Assembly (NCBI GenBank): GCA_963793025.1 | Contig: CAWBYL010000006.1 | Coordinates: 1,488,001 to 1,552,000, forward strand | From: CAWBYL01 sp963793025 | GTDB taxonomy: Bacteria; Actinomycetota; Acidimicrobiia; Acidimicrobiales; Acidimicrobilacustridaceae | Direction of reading: 5' to 3' | DNA: 64,000 nt | In this document: positions 42,103 through 49,627 of the stretch, in pieces | How positions within the stretch are numbered: position 1 is the first letter of the stretch | Layout: every line of letters begins with the position of its first letter | Made by a program: the position numbers and the translations under genes | The notes under the pieces: generated by a model | The model's input: the letters and a program-made list of their open reading frames with translations, nothing else | What the model was told of the DNA's origin: nothing | The model's database searches: none

Positions 42103-42160
42103 CGCACGCCGTTTCCCGGTGTGCGCTCGTCCGCCGTCCACCGAGGTGGGCGGCTTTGTC
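42101..42160 (+). promoter_or_regulatory. Transcription attenuator of leuB-ilvE-cimA
   Basis: The first hairpin pairs AGCGCACGCC (42101-42110) with GGTGTGCGCT (42118-42127), 10 pairs with one G-U and a 7-base loop. The second, a terminator, pairs 42133-42141 with 42146-42154 around a CGAG tetraloop and is followed by TTTGTCGTT. The T-tract is weaker than in the ilvB attenuator. The antiterminator pairing was not computed. Confidence 0.78.
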
Positions 42161-42225
42161 GTTGTAGGGGCAGTGAGCACGCTCGGTCGGCCCCGCCGGG
42201 CACCAAGTCACCCAACGGAGCGAAC

Positions 42226-43206
42226 GTGAGTCACAGGATCGGCGTCATCCCCGGCGACGGGATCGGCCACGAGGTCATCCCCGAGGCCCTCAAGGTCGTG
42301 CGCGCCGCCGGCGTCGACCTCGAGTGCGTCGACTACGACCTCGGCGGCGCCCGCTACCTGCGTGACGGTGTCGTGCTCACCGACGAGACCGTCGAGGAGT
42401 GGCGAGGGCTCGACGCCCTGCTGCTCGGGGCGGTCGGCACCCCTGACGTGCCGCCCGGGCTGATCGAGCGGGGCCTGCTGTTGAAGATGAGGTTCGACCT
42501 CGACCTCTACGTCAACCAGCGCCCGTTCCTCGCCCCCGACGGATCGCACGACTTCATCGTGATCCGGGAGAACACCGAGGGCACCTATGCCGGCGAGGGT
42601 GGCTTCCTGCGCAAGGGCACGGCTCACGAGATCGCCACCCAGGGATCGGTCAACACCCGCTTCGGGGTCGAACGCTGCATCCGGTACGCCTTCGAGCTGG
42701 CCCGCAGCCGGCCCGCCAAGCACCTCACCCTCGTCCACAAGACCAACGTGCTCACCTTCGCCGGCGACCTCTGGGACCGGACCTTCGCCATCGTCGCCGC
42801 CGAGTACCCCGACGTGGCCACCGCCTACAACCACGTCGACGCCGCGTGCATCTACTTCGTCGAGGATCCGCAACGCTACGACGTCATCGTCACCGACAAC
42901 CTCTTCGGCGACATCCTCACGGACCTCGGCGGGGCGGTGTCCGGAGGCATCGGCTTCGCGTCCTCCGGCAACCTCAACCCCGACCGCACCGGACCGTCGA
43001 TGTTCGAGCCCGTCCACGGCTCGGCCCCCGACATCGCCGGGCAGGGCAAGGCCAACCCCGTCGCCGCCATCCTGTCGTCGGCGATGATGCTCGAGTTCCT
43101 GGGAGAGGCCGAGGCCGCCTCCCGCATCCGTGCCGCCTGCGCCGATTCGTCGACGCTGACCGGCTCCACCACAGAGGTCGGCGACCTGGTCGCCGGCCGC
43201 CTCTGA
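42226..43206 (+). CDS. leuB: 3-isopropylmalate dehydrogenase
   Basis: A 326-residue LeuB of the short actinobacterial type, oxidising and decarboxylating 3-isopropylmalate. Visible are IGVIPGDGIGHEVIPEAL, the substrate-binding IRENTEGTYAGEGG, Lys in LVHKTNVL, and the metal-binding VTDNLFGDILTDLGG with GSAPDIAGQGKANPVA. It also resembles tartrate/isocitrate-type decarboxylating dehydrogenases, but the genetic setting supports LeuB. GTG at 42226 with CGGAG upstream. First structural gene after the attenuator, 15 bases before ilvE. Confidence 0.93.
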   Translation: MSHRIGVIPGDGIGHEVIPEALKVVRAAGVDLECVDYDLGGARYLRDGVVLTDETVEEWRGLDALLLGAVGTPDVPPGLIERGLLLKMRFDLDLYVNQRPFLAPDGSHDFIVIRENTEGTYAGEGGFLRKGTAHEIATQGSVNTRFGVERCIRYAFELARSRPAKHLTLVHKTNVLTFAGDLWDRTFAIVAAEYPDVATAYNHVDAACIYFVEDPQRYDVIVTDNLFGDILTDLGGAVSGGIGFASSGNLNPDRTGPSMFEPVHGSAPDIAGQGKANPVAAILSSAMMLEFLGEAEAASRIRAACADSSTLTGSTTEVGDLVAGRL

Positions 43207-43221
43207 GACAAGGGGAAACCC

Positions 43222-44139
43222 GTGCCGATCGAACCTGTCGACAAGATCTGGATGGACGGCGACCTCGTTGCCTGGGACGACGCCAAGATCCACGTCCTCA
43301 CGCACTCGCTGCACTACGGCCTGGGGGTGTTCGAGGGGATCCGGGCCTACGAGACCGACCAGGGTCCAGCCGTGTTCCGCTTGACCGACCACATCGTCCG
43401 GCTCTTCGACAGCGCCAAGATCTTCGGGATCGACATCCCGTTCACGGTCGAGCAGCTCGTCGAGGCCACCCGGGACCTCGTCCGGGTGAACGCCCTGCCG
43501 TCGTGCTACATCCGACCGATCGTCTACCTGGGCTACGGGGAGATGGGGCTGAACCCGCTGCCCTGCCCCGTGCAGGTGTCGATCGCCTGCTGGCCGTGGG
43601 GCACCTACCTGGGTGACGACGGCGTGGCCAACGGCGTCCGGCTCAAGATCAGCTCCTGGAAGCGCCACGACCCCAACAGCCTGCCGCCGGCGGCCAAGGG
43701 AACGGGCATGTACATCAACTCGTCCATGGCCAAGGTCGAGGCCATCCAGGCGGGCTACGACGAAGCCGTCCTCCTGTCGACCTCGGGTCACGTCAGCGAG
43801 TGCACCGGCGAGAACCTGTTCGTGGTCCGTCGGGGCACCATCTTCACCCCGCCCGTGCATGCCGGCGCCCTCGAGGGCATCACCCAGGACTGCGTCTTTC
43901 GCATCGCCGCCGACCTCGGTATCGAGGTGAAGACCGAGAGCCTCCTGCGCAGCGATCTCTACACCGCCGACGAGGCCTTCCTCACCGGCACCGCCGCGGA
44001 GGTCGTCCCGATCCGCTCGGTCGACGATCGCCTCCTCGGTGATCCCGGGCCCATCACCAAGGAGATCCAGAAGATCTACTTCGACGCCGTCCGGGGCCGG
44101 GACGAGCGGTACAAGGACTGGTTGGAGCATGTCAACTGA
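43222..44139 (+). CDS. ilvE: Branched-chain amino acid aminotransferase
   Basis: A 305-residue fold-type IV PLP enzyme performing the last step of Val, Leu and Ile synthesis. Motifs: VLTHSLHYGLGVFEGIRAY, the PLP Lys in PPAAKGTGMYINSSMAK, EATSGHVSECTGENLFVV-like strand, and the C-terminal FLTGTAAEVVPI. GTG start with AAGGGGAAA upstream. It overlaps cimA by 11 bases. Confidence 0.96.
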   Translation: MPIEPVDKIWMDGDLVAWDDAKIHVLTHSLHYGLGVFEGIRAYETDQGPAVFRLTDHIVRLFDSAKIFGIDIPFTVEQLVEATRDLVRVNALPSCYIRPIVYLGYGEMGLNPLPCPVQVSIACWPWGTYLGDDGVANGVRLKISSWKRHDPNSLPPAAKGTGMYINSSMAKVEAIQAGYDEAVLLSTSGHVSECTGENLFVVRRGTIFTPPVHAGALEGITQDCVFRIAADLGIEVKTESLLRSDLYTADEAFLTGTAAEVVPIRSVDDRLLGDPGPITKEIQKIYFDAVRGRDERYKDWLEHVN

Positions 44140-45763
44140 TCCAGCCCGCTCGGAGAGCGAGCGGCGCCTCCCCGATGCGGTGGACATCTTCGACACCACG
44201 CTGCGCGACGGCGCCCAGTTCGAGGGCATCTCGCTCACCGTCGAGGACAAGCTGCGCATCGCCGAGGAGCTCGACTTCCTCGGGGTGCGTTGGATCGAGG
44301 GGGGCTACCCGCAGGCCAACCCGAAGGACGAGGAGTTCTTCCGGCGCGCTCCCACCGACCTGAAGCTCACCACCGCGGAGCTGGTGGCCTTCGGGTCCAC
44401 CCGCCGTCCGGCCGGTCGCGTCGACGTCGACCCCACGCTGGCTGCGCTCGTGGGGGCCGAGACGACCACGGTCTGCATCGTGGGCAAGAGCTGGGACTTC
44501 CACGTGACCGAGGCCCTGCGCACCACCCTCGACGAGGGTGTGGCCATGGTGGGGGAGTCGGTCGCCTTCCTGCGGGGAGAGGGGCGTCGGGTGTTCTTCG
44601 ACGCCGAGCACTTCTTCGACGGCTACAAGGCCAACCCCGAGTACGCCCTGCGGGTGCTGGAGGCGGCCATGGTCAACGGCGCCGACTGCATCGTGCTCTG
44701 TGACACCAACGGCGGTTCGCTGCCCCACGAGGTGCAGCGCATCACCAGCCAGGTGACCGACTTCGTCGGCGGCTCGACGAAGGTCGGCATCCACACCCAG
44801 AACGACTCGGGCTGTGCGGTGGCCAACTCCATCGCCGCCGTCGTCGGTGGAGCCCGCCAGGTGCAGGGCACGGTGAACGGCTACGGGGAGCGCACCGGCA
44901 ACGCCAACCTGATGACGGTCATCCCCGACCTCACCCTCAAGCTGGGGGTGGCGACCCTCCCCGAGGGTGGCCTGGAGAAGCTCACCGTCGTGAGCCACCG
45001 GGTGGCCGAGCTGGTGAACCTGCCACCCCAGCCCGCCGATCCCTTCGTGGGTGCGTCGGCCTTCGCCCACAAGGGCGGTCTGCACACCTCGGCCCTGGGG
45101 CGGGCCGGTGGGGCCACCTACGAACACGTCGACCCGAAGATCGTGGGCAACCACACCCGGGTCCTGGTGTCCGACCTCGGCGGGCGGGCGGGCATGTCGA
45201 TGAAGGCCTCCGAGTTCGGCATCGACCTCGACGATCAGGCCGCCGGCAACCTCTCCGAGGACCTCAAGCAGCTCGAGGCCGAAGGATGGCTGTTCGAGAC
45301 GGCCGACGCGTCGCTCGAGCTGCGCATGCGCCGCGCCGGCGGATGGGTGCCCGACTACTTCCAGGTGGAGGCCTATCGGGTCTCGAGCTACCACCGTGAG
45401 GGCCCGGTGATGCCCGACGACGAGGTCGAGATCACCACCGAGGCGACCGTCAAGCTCTGGATCGACGGCGAGCGTGTCGCCGCGGTGGGCGAGGGGAACG
45501 GTCCGGTGAACGCCCTCGACTCCGCGGTGCGGCGAGCCCTCAACGGCCGTTTCCCGGCGCTCAACCGCATCCACCTCACCGACTTCAAGGTGCGGGTGGT
45601 CGACGGCGGGGCGGCCACCGGGGCCGTGGTGCGGGTGCTGATCGACTCCACCGACGGCGAGCGGGTCTGGACCACGGTGGGCGTCGACAGCAACGTCATC
45701 GAAGCATCGTGGCAGGCCCTGGTCGACTCCATCGTGTTCGGCCTCGTGCACGCCGCCGGGTAG
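44129..45763 (+). CDS. cimA: Citramalate synthase
   Basis: A 544-residue enzyme of the HMGL-like/LeuA superfamily. It starts with the catalytic motif FDTTLRDGAQFEGISLTVEDKL. Metal ligands lie in the VGIHTQNDSGCAVANSIA region. The GYGERTGNANL and FAHKGGLHTSA segments and the long C-terminal LeuA-type regulatory domain follow. The DGAQ, GYPQANPKDEEFF and length match CimA (acetyl-CoA plus pyruvate to citramalate) rather than LeuA. It supplies 2-oxobutyrate for isoleucine without threonine. Translationally coupled to ilvE. Confidence 0.92.
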   Translation: MSTDPARSESERRLPDAVDIFDTTLRDGAQFEGISLTVEDKLRIAEELDFLGVRWIEGGYPQANPKDEEFFRRAPTDLKLTTAELVAFGSTRRPAGRVDVDPTLAALVGAETTTVCIVGKSWDFHVTEALRTTLDEGVAMVGESVAFLRGEGRRVFFDAEHFFDGYKANPEYALRVLEAAMVNGADCIVLCDTNGGSLPHEVQRITSQVTDFVGGSTKVGIHTQNDSGCAVANSIAAVVGGARQVQGTVNGYGERTGNANLMTVIPDLTLKLGVATLPEGGLEKLTVVSHRVAELVNLPPQPADPFVGASAFAHKGGLHTSALGRAGGATYEHVDPKIVGNHTRVLVSDLGGRAGMSMKASEFGIDLDDQAAGNLSEDLKQLEAEGWLFETADASLELRMRRAGGWVPDYFQVEAYRVSSYHREGPVMPDDEVEITTEATVKLWIDGERVAAVGEGNGPVNALDSAVRRALNGRFPALNRIHLTDFKVRVVDGGAATGAVVRVLIDSTDGERVWTTVGVDSNVIEASWQALVDSIVFGLVHAAG

Positions 45764-45774
45764 ATTCGCCCCCG

Positions 45775-46332
45775 ATGGCCGCTCCTGACTACGTCCCGCT
45801 CCCCACTGACGACCAGCCGCGGGTGTACGTCTCCCCGCCGTGGCGACCCGAGTCCTGGGTGGCCGATCGTCCCGCCGAGATCCAGGGACTCCAGCCCACG
45901 GGGCCACGCCTCGGTTCGCCCGGCCCCGATCAGGGCTACGCCATGCGTCTGGCCCGCCAGTTCGAGGGCAAGCTCGTGCTCACTCCCGGCGAGTCCGAGG
46001 ACGATGCCCTGGCCGGGGCCCTGGCCATCGCCATGCGGCGATCGTCGCTCTTCGGGCGGGCCCCGATCGTGCACGACCTCACCGTGGGTCTCACGCTCTG
46101 GGGCTTCTTGAGCGAGGCTCCGGCTGAGCTGGTGGCGGCCCGCAAGCCGCTCTTCGCCGCGGTGGCGAGCCTTCACCACTACGTGGAGCGGGCTGCGCTG
46201 GCCGACCGGATCCCCGAGGAGCTCCTGCGGCTGACGCCGGCCGCGTTGGCCGAGCGGGTGCGCACCGATCCCGACGAGGTCCTGGCCATCGCCCGGACCA
46301 TCAGTGCCGCCGGCGGCCACCAGCCCGCGTGA
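45775..46332 (+). CDS. Conserved-looking hypothetical protein (185 aa)
   Basis: A 185-residue soluble protein. The Pro-rich N-terminus (VYVSPPWRPESWVADRP, about 1-50) precedes a helical domain (about 55-180) with GYAMRLARQFEGKL, DALAGALAIAMRRSSLFGRAPIVHDLTVGLTLWGFL and a Leu/Ala-rich tail. I do not recognise the family. A TAGATT box at 45761-45766, overlapping the cimA stop, sits 8 bases before the ATG and may drive a leaderless mRNA. Confidence 0.7.
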   Translation: MAAPDYVPLPTDDQPRVYVSPPWRPESWVADRPAEIQGLQPTGPRLGSPGPDQGYAMRLARQFEGKLVLTPGESEDDALAGALAIAMRRSSLFGRAPIVHDLTVGLTLWGFLSEAPAELVAARKPLFAAVASLHHYVERAALADRIPEELLRLTPAALAERVRTDPDEVLAIARTISAAGGHQPA

Positions 46333-46355
46333 CCCGGGGCGTCCCCCCGCGGGTC
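46331..46355. terminator. Hairpin between convergent hypothetical and L,D-transpeptidase genes
   Basis: A 6-base stem (46331-46336 with 46350-46355) extends by three more pairs (46337-46339 with 46346-46348) across a bulged G. It overlaps the stop codon of the plus-strand gene. No U-tract. Confidence 0.4.
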
Positions 46356-46365
46356 GATGACGACC

Positions 46366-47265
46366 TCAGGCCGGGGTCGCGGCCTCGCCGGGGCCGGCCA
46401 CGATGTCGATCGGCGTCCCCGCCGGGAGCATCTCCGCCAGCTGGATCGCCACGTCGTTGGGCATCCGGATGCACCCGTTCGACGCCTTGGTGCCGATGAG
46501 CCCGGGCTGGTTGGTGCCGTGGAAGGCGATCACCGGGAGCCCACCGTCGAAGGTGTCCAACGATTCGCTGTAGCCGTTGGTCGACAGGATCCACGGCCCG
46601 TAGGCGCCACCGGCGTTCGACTGCTTGATCTTCTCGTTGAGGAAGAAGTGCCCGACCGGTGTGTGGGTGGCGTCCTTGCCGATGACCACGTCGGTCTCGA
46701 CGACCACGTCGTCGCCGTCGTGGACGGTGAGGTGGAAGTCGGCGAGCGACAGCTCCATCCGGTAGGTCGTGCTCGAGATCTCGACGTCCGAGGCCTTGAC
46801 CCAGCCCTCGGTGTGGTTGGGGCGGGCGGCGACCACGACCTTCAACCAGTCGCCCTCGTTGGCCACCACCTCGAGCACCAGCGGGTTCCCGAAGTAGGTG
46901 GGGTTGGCGAACTGGTAGCCGTCCGCGACCTTCTTGACACCGGCTGAGTTGAGTCCGGCCCGGGGAATGGCGGCCAGGGGTCCGCTCGGGATCGTCGTCG
47001 GGGTGGAGGCCTCACCTCCGGCATCGGCGGGCTTCTCGGCGTAGACCGTGAGCGACGCCCCCTTGGCCGTGGCGATCTCCGTGGCCGCCGGCGCCGTGGT
47101 GACGGTGGTGGCCGGTTGCGTCGTCGCCGTCGTCGTCGTGGTGGACGGCGCGGCGACGGGGCTGTCGTCGCCGGAACGCCAGATCGCCACGCCGACCACG
47201 ACGACGACCACCGCCGCCAGGGCGGCGAGGAGGCGGATCAGGGTGGCTCGGCGAGGCGCGTTCAT
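46366..47265 (-). CDS. L,D-transpeptidase (YkuD domain), membrane-anchored
   Basis: A 299-residue exported protein. An N-terminal membrane segment (about 11-30) is followed by a Thr/Ala-rich linker (about 38-65), an SH3-like region (GNPLVLEVVANEGDWLKVVV) and a C-terminal YkuD domain. The catalytic motif is complete: His in VIAFHGTN and Cys in SNGCIRMPNDV. These enzymes form 3-3 crosslinks in peptidoglycan or attach proteins to it. Divergent from gltX. Confidence 0.92.
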   Translation of the reverse strand: MNAPRRATLIRLLAALAAVVVVVVGVAIWRSGDDSPVAAPSTTTTTATTQPATTVTTAPAATEIATAKGASLTVYAEKPADAGGEASTPTTIPSGPLAAIPRAGLNSAGVKKVADGYQFANPTYFGNPLVLEVVANEGDWLKVVVAARPNHTEGWVKASDVEISSTTYRMELSLADFHLTVHDGDDVVVETDVVIGKDATHTPVGHFFLNEKIKQSNAGGAYGPWILSTNGYSESLDTFDGGLPVIAFHGTNQPGLIGTKASNGCIRMPNDVAIQLAEMLPAGTPIDIVAGPGEAATPA

Positions 47266-47383
47266 CGGGGTCCAGTTCGAGTGGGGGAGAGGTCGAGGCG
47301 GGCCTCGCCAGGGGGCTCACCACCCGTGGCGACCGGCCGACGGCGATCGGGCCGTCCCGGCGGCCGACGGTACCATCGCCCCC

Positions 47384-48802
47384 GTGACCTCCCCAGTCGT
47401 ACGCGCCCGTTTCGCCCCCTCGCCCACGGGCTACCTCCACATCGGCGGCGCCCGCACGGCGCTGTTCAACTGGCTGTTCGCCCGCCAGCAGGGAGGCGAG
47501 CTGGTGTTGCGGATCGAGGACACCGACACCGAGCGCTCCAAGCCCGAGCTCATCGACGTGATCTTCCGTTCACTCGAGTGGCTCGGGATCGAGTGGGACG
47601 GCACGCCGGTGCACCAGTCGGATCGGGCCGACCTCTACGTCGGAGCGATCGACACCCTGCTGACCGCAGGCCACGCCTACTGGTGCTCGTGCACCCCCGA
47701 CGAGGTGAAGGCCCGGTCCGAGGCCCGCGGGGGCACCCCCGGCTACGACGGCCACTGTCGGGACCGGGGCCTGGGGCCGGGCGAGGGCCACGTGGTGCGC
47801 TTCCGTGTGCCCGACGACGGCACCACGGCGTTCGACGACGTCGTGCGGGGCCACGTCAGCTTCGAGAACGCCAACCTGGACGACTTCGTGATCCGTCGCT
47901 CGAACGGCTCCCCGATGTTCCACCTGGCCAACGCCGTGGACGATGCCGACCAGGGGATCACCCACGTGATCCGTGGGGAGGACCTCATCAACGTGACGCC
48001 CCGGGTGCTCCTGCTGCGCGAGGCCCTGGGGAGCACCGATGACCTCACGTTCGCCCATCTCCCCCTCATCGTGAACGAGAAGCGCCAGAAGCTCTCCAAG
48101 CGCCGCGACGACGTCTCGGTGGGCGACTACATCGACCGCGGGTACCTGTCCGAGGCCATGGTGAACTACCTGGCCACGCTGGGGTGGGGTCCGCCCGACG
48201 GCAGAGAGATCCGGCCGCTGGCGGAGATCGTGGCCGCCTTCCGGCTCGAGGACGTCAACAGCTCGGGCGCCTTCTTCGACGTGAAGAAGCTCATGCACTT
48301 CAACGGTGAGTACATCCGCGCCCTGTCGGTTCCCCAGTTCGTCACCCGCTCGACGCCGTGGCTGTTCGACGACGTGCCGTGGCCGGCCGAGCGCTTCGAC
48401 GTGGCCCGGTTCGAGGTGCTCGCCCCCCTCGTTCAGGAGCGGGTCAAGCTCCTGTCGGAGGTGCCCGGCTACGTCGACTTCGTGTTCTGCCCCGAGCCGA
48501 CGATCGACGAGTCCTCCTGGGAGAAGGTGATGGTGAAGGGCCGCGACCTGGCCGTCGCCGTCCTCGACCACGCCACCGACGCCCTGGCCTCGTGCCCCTG
48601 GGAGGCCCGGGCCATCGAGGTCGCCCTGTTCGCCTACGCCGAGGAGCACGACGTGTCGCGAGGCAAGGTGCAGGCTCCGGTGCGGGTCGCCGTCACCGGC
48701 CGCACGGTGGGCCCGCCCCTCTTCGAGTCGCTGGAGGTCCTGGGTCGCGACGAGTCGCTGCGGCGTGTCGCCGAGGCGCGGGCTCGCCTCTCAACCGGGT
48801 GA
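47384..48802 (+). CDS. gltX: Glutamyl-tRNA synthetase
   Basis: A 472-residue class I synthetase. The HIGH-type motif is in PSPTGYLHIGGARTALFNW, the KMSKS-type motif is KLSKRRDD, and the IEDTDTERS stretch is conserved. No glnS is present in the window and gatCAB is, so it may be the non-discriminating type that also charges tRNA-Gln. This is an inference. GTG at 47384 is 7 bases after a TACCAT box (47371-47376), suggesting a leaderless mRNA. The stop overlaps the next start. Confidence 0.96.
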   Translation: MTSPVVRARFAPSPTGYLHIGGARTALFNWLFARQQGGELVLRIEDTDTERSKPELIDVIFRSLEWLGIEWDGTPVHQSDRADLYVGAIDTLLTAGHAYWCSCTPDEVKARSEARGGTPGYDGHCRDRGLGPGEGHVVRFRVPDDGTTAFDDVVRGHVSFENANLDDFVIRRSNGSPMFHLANAVDDADQGITHVIRGEDLINVTPRVLLLREALGSTDDLTFAHLPLIVNEKRQKLSKRRDDVSVGDYIDRGYLSEAMVNYLATLGWGPPDGREIRPLAEIVAAFRLEDVNSSGAFFDVKKLMHFNGEYIRALSVPQFVTRSTPWLFDDVPWPAERFDVARFEVLAPLVQERVKLLSEVPGYVDFVFCPEPTIDESSWEKVMVKGRDLAVAVLDHATDALASCPWEARAIEVALFAYAEEHDVSRGKVQAPVRVAVTGRTVGPPLFESLEVLGRDESLRRVAEARARLSTG

Positions 48803-49398
48803 TCATCGTGCGCTGGGCGATCCGGATCGCCCTGGGTCTGCTGGCCCTGTTGGTGCTGTACGTCGGGGTCACCTTCGCTCAGGTGTGGTGGGCCTCTCGC
48901 CACGGCGACTCCTCGCCGGCGTCGGCCATCGTCGTGATGGGCGCCGCCCAGTGGAACGGCCGTCCCTCACCGGTGCTCCAGGCTCGTCTCGACCACGCCG
49001 TCGAGCTCTACGAGCAGGGCGTGGCCCCGCTGATCGTGGTCACGGGGGGCAAACAGGTGGGCGACGCCGTCACCCAGGGCCGCAGCGGCCACGACTACCT
49101 GCGCAGCGTGGGCGTCCCCGAGGACGCGATCAAGGTGGAGGTGGACGGTACGAACAGCTACGAGGAGCTGTCGGCGTCGGCGTTGATCCTGCAACAGGCC
49201 GGGGTCGGTGACGACGTGCTCATCGTGACCGACCCCTACCACACGTTGCGCGTCGAGGAGATCGCCGAGGAGGTCGGCCTCCATCCCCACGTGTCGCCGA
49301 CATCGTCGGGGAGCACGCTGCGATCGCTCGGCCGAGAGACCCTCGCCGTGGCCGTGGGGCGGATCATCGGGTACCGGAGGCTGGCCTCGCTCGTCTGA
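48799..49398 (+). CDS. YdcF-like DUF218 membrane protein
   Basis: A 199-residue protein. One N-terminal membrane segment (about 5-28) anchors a DUF218/YdcF-like domain with AIVVMGAAQWNGRPSPVLQARLDHAVELY, the LIVVTGG strand and the TNSYEEL and VTDPYHTLR motifs. The family is linked to envelope functions (SanA, ElyC), with unclear biochemistry. The GTG start overlaps the gltX stop (GTGA), so the genes are co-translated. Confidence 0.85.
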   Translation: MIIVRWAIRIALGLLALLVLYVGVTFAQVWWASRHGDSSPASAIVVMGAAQWNGRPSPVLQARLDHAVELYEQGVAPLIVVTGGKQVGDAVTQGRSGHDYLRSVGVPEDAIKVEVDGTNSYEELSASALILQQAGVGDDVLIVTDPYHTLRVEEIAEEVGLHPHVSPTSSGSTLRSLGRETLAVAVGRIIGYRRLASLV

Positions 49399-49446
49399 TC
49401 CGGGTTGGTGCCGTCGCGCCGGGAGCCACTATCTTCGAGCTGCCCT

Positions 49447-49518
49447 TCGGGGGTGGTGTAATTGGTAACACGGATGGTTCTGGTCCATTTGTTGGGGGTT
49501 CGAGTCCTCCCCCCCGAG
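49447..49518 (+). tRNA. tRNA-Gln (anticodon CTG)
   Basis: A full cloverleaf folds by hand: acceptor 49447-49453 with 49511-49517 (7 pairs), D-stem 49456-49459 with 49468-49471, anticodon stem 49473-49477 with 49485-49489 (one G-U), and anticodon C-T-G at 49480-49482. The T-stem is 49494-49498 with 49506-49510 and the T-loop TTCGAGT. The discriminator is G49518 and CCA is not encoded. It reads CAG codons. Confidence 0.97.
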
Positions 49519-49627
49519 CTCTGAGCGACGGGCGCCGGCGCGACCGGCGCCCGTGTCGCGTCCGCGGCGCCGGCCTCCGCCCCGGCCAAGACACCACCGA
49601 ATCCCTTGGCCGGGTTACGGTCTGCGG

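Noticed and set aside
42208..44259. Long minus-strand open frame opposite leuB and ilvE
   Set aside because: Antisense shadow with repetitive Gly/Val/Asp composition. The plus-strand genes are unambiguous.
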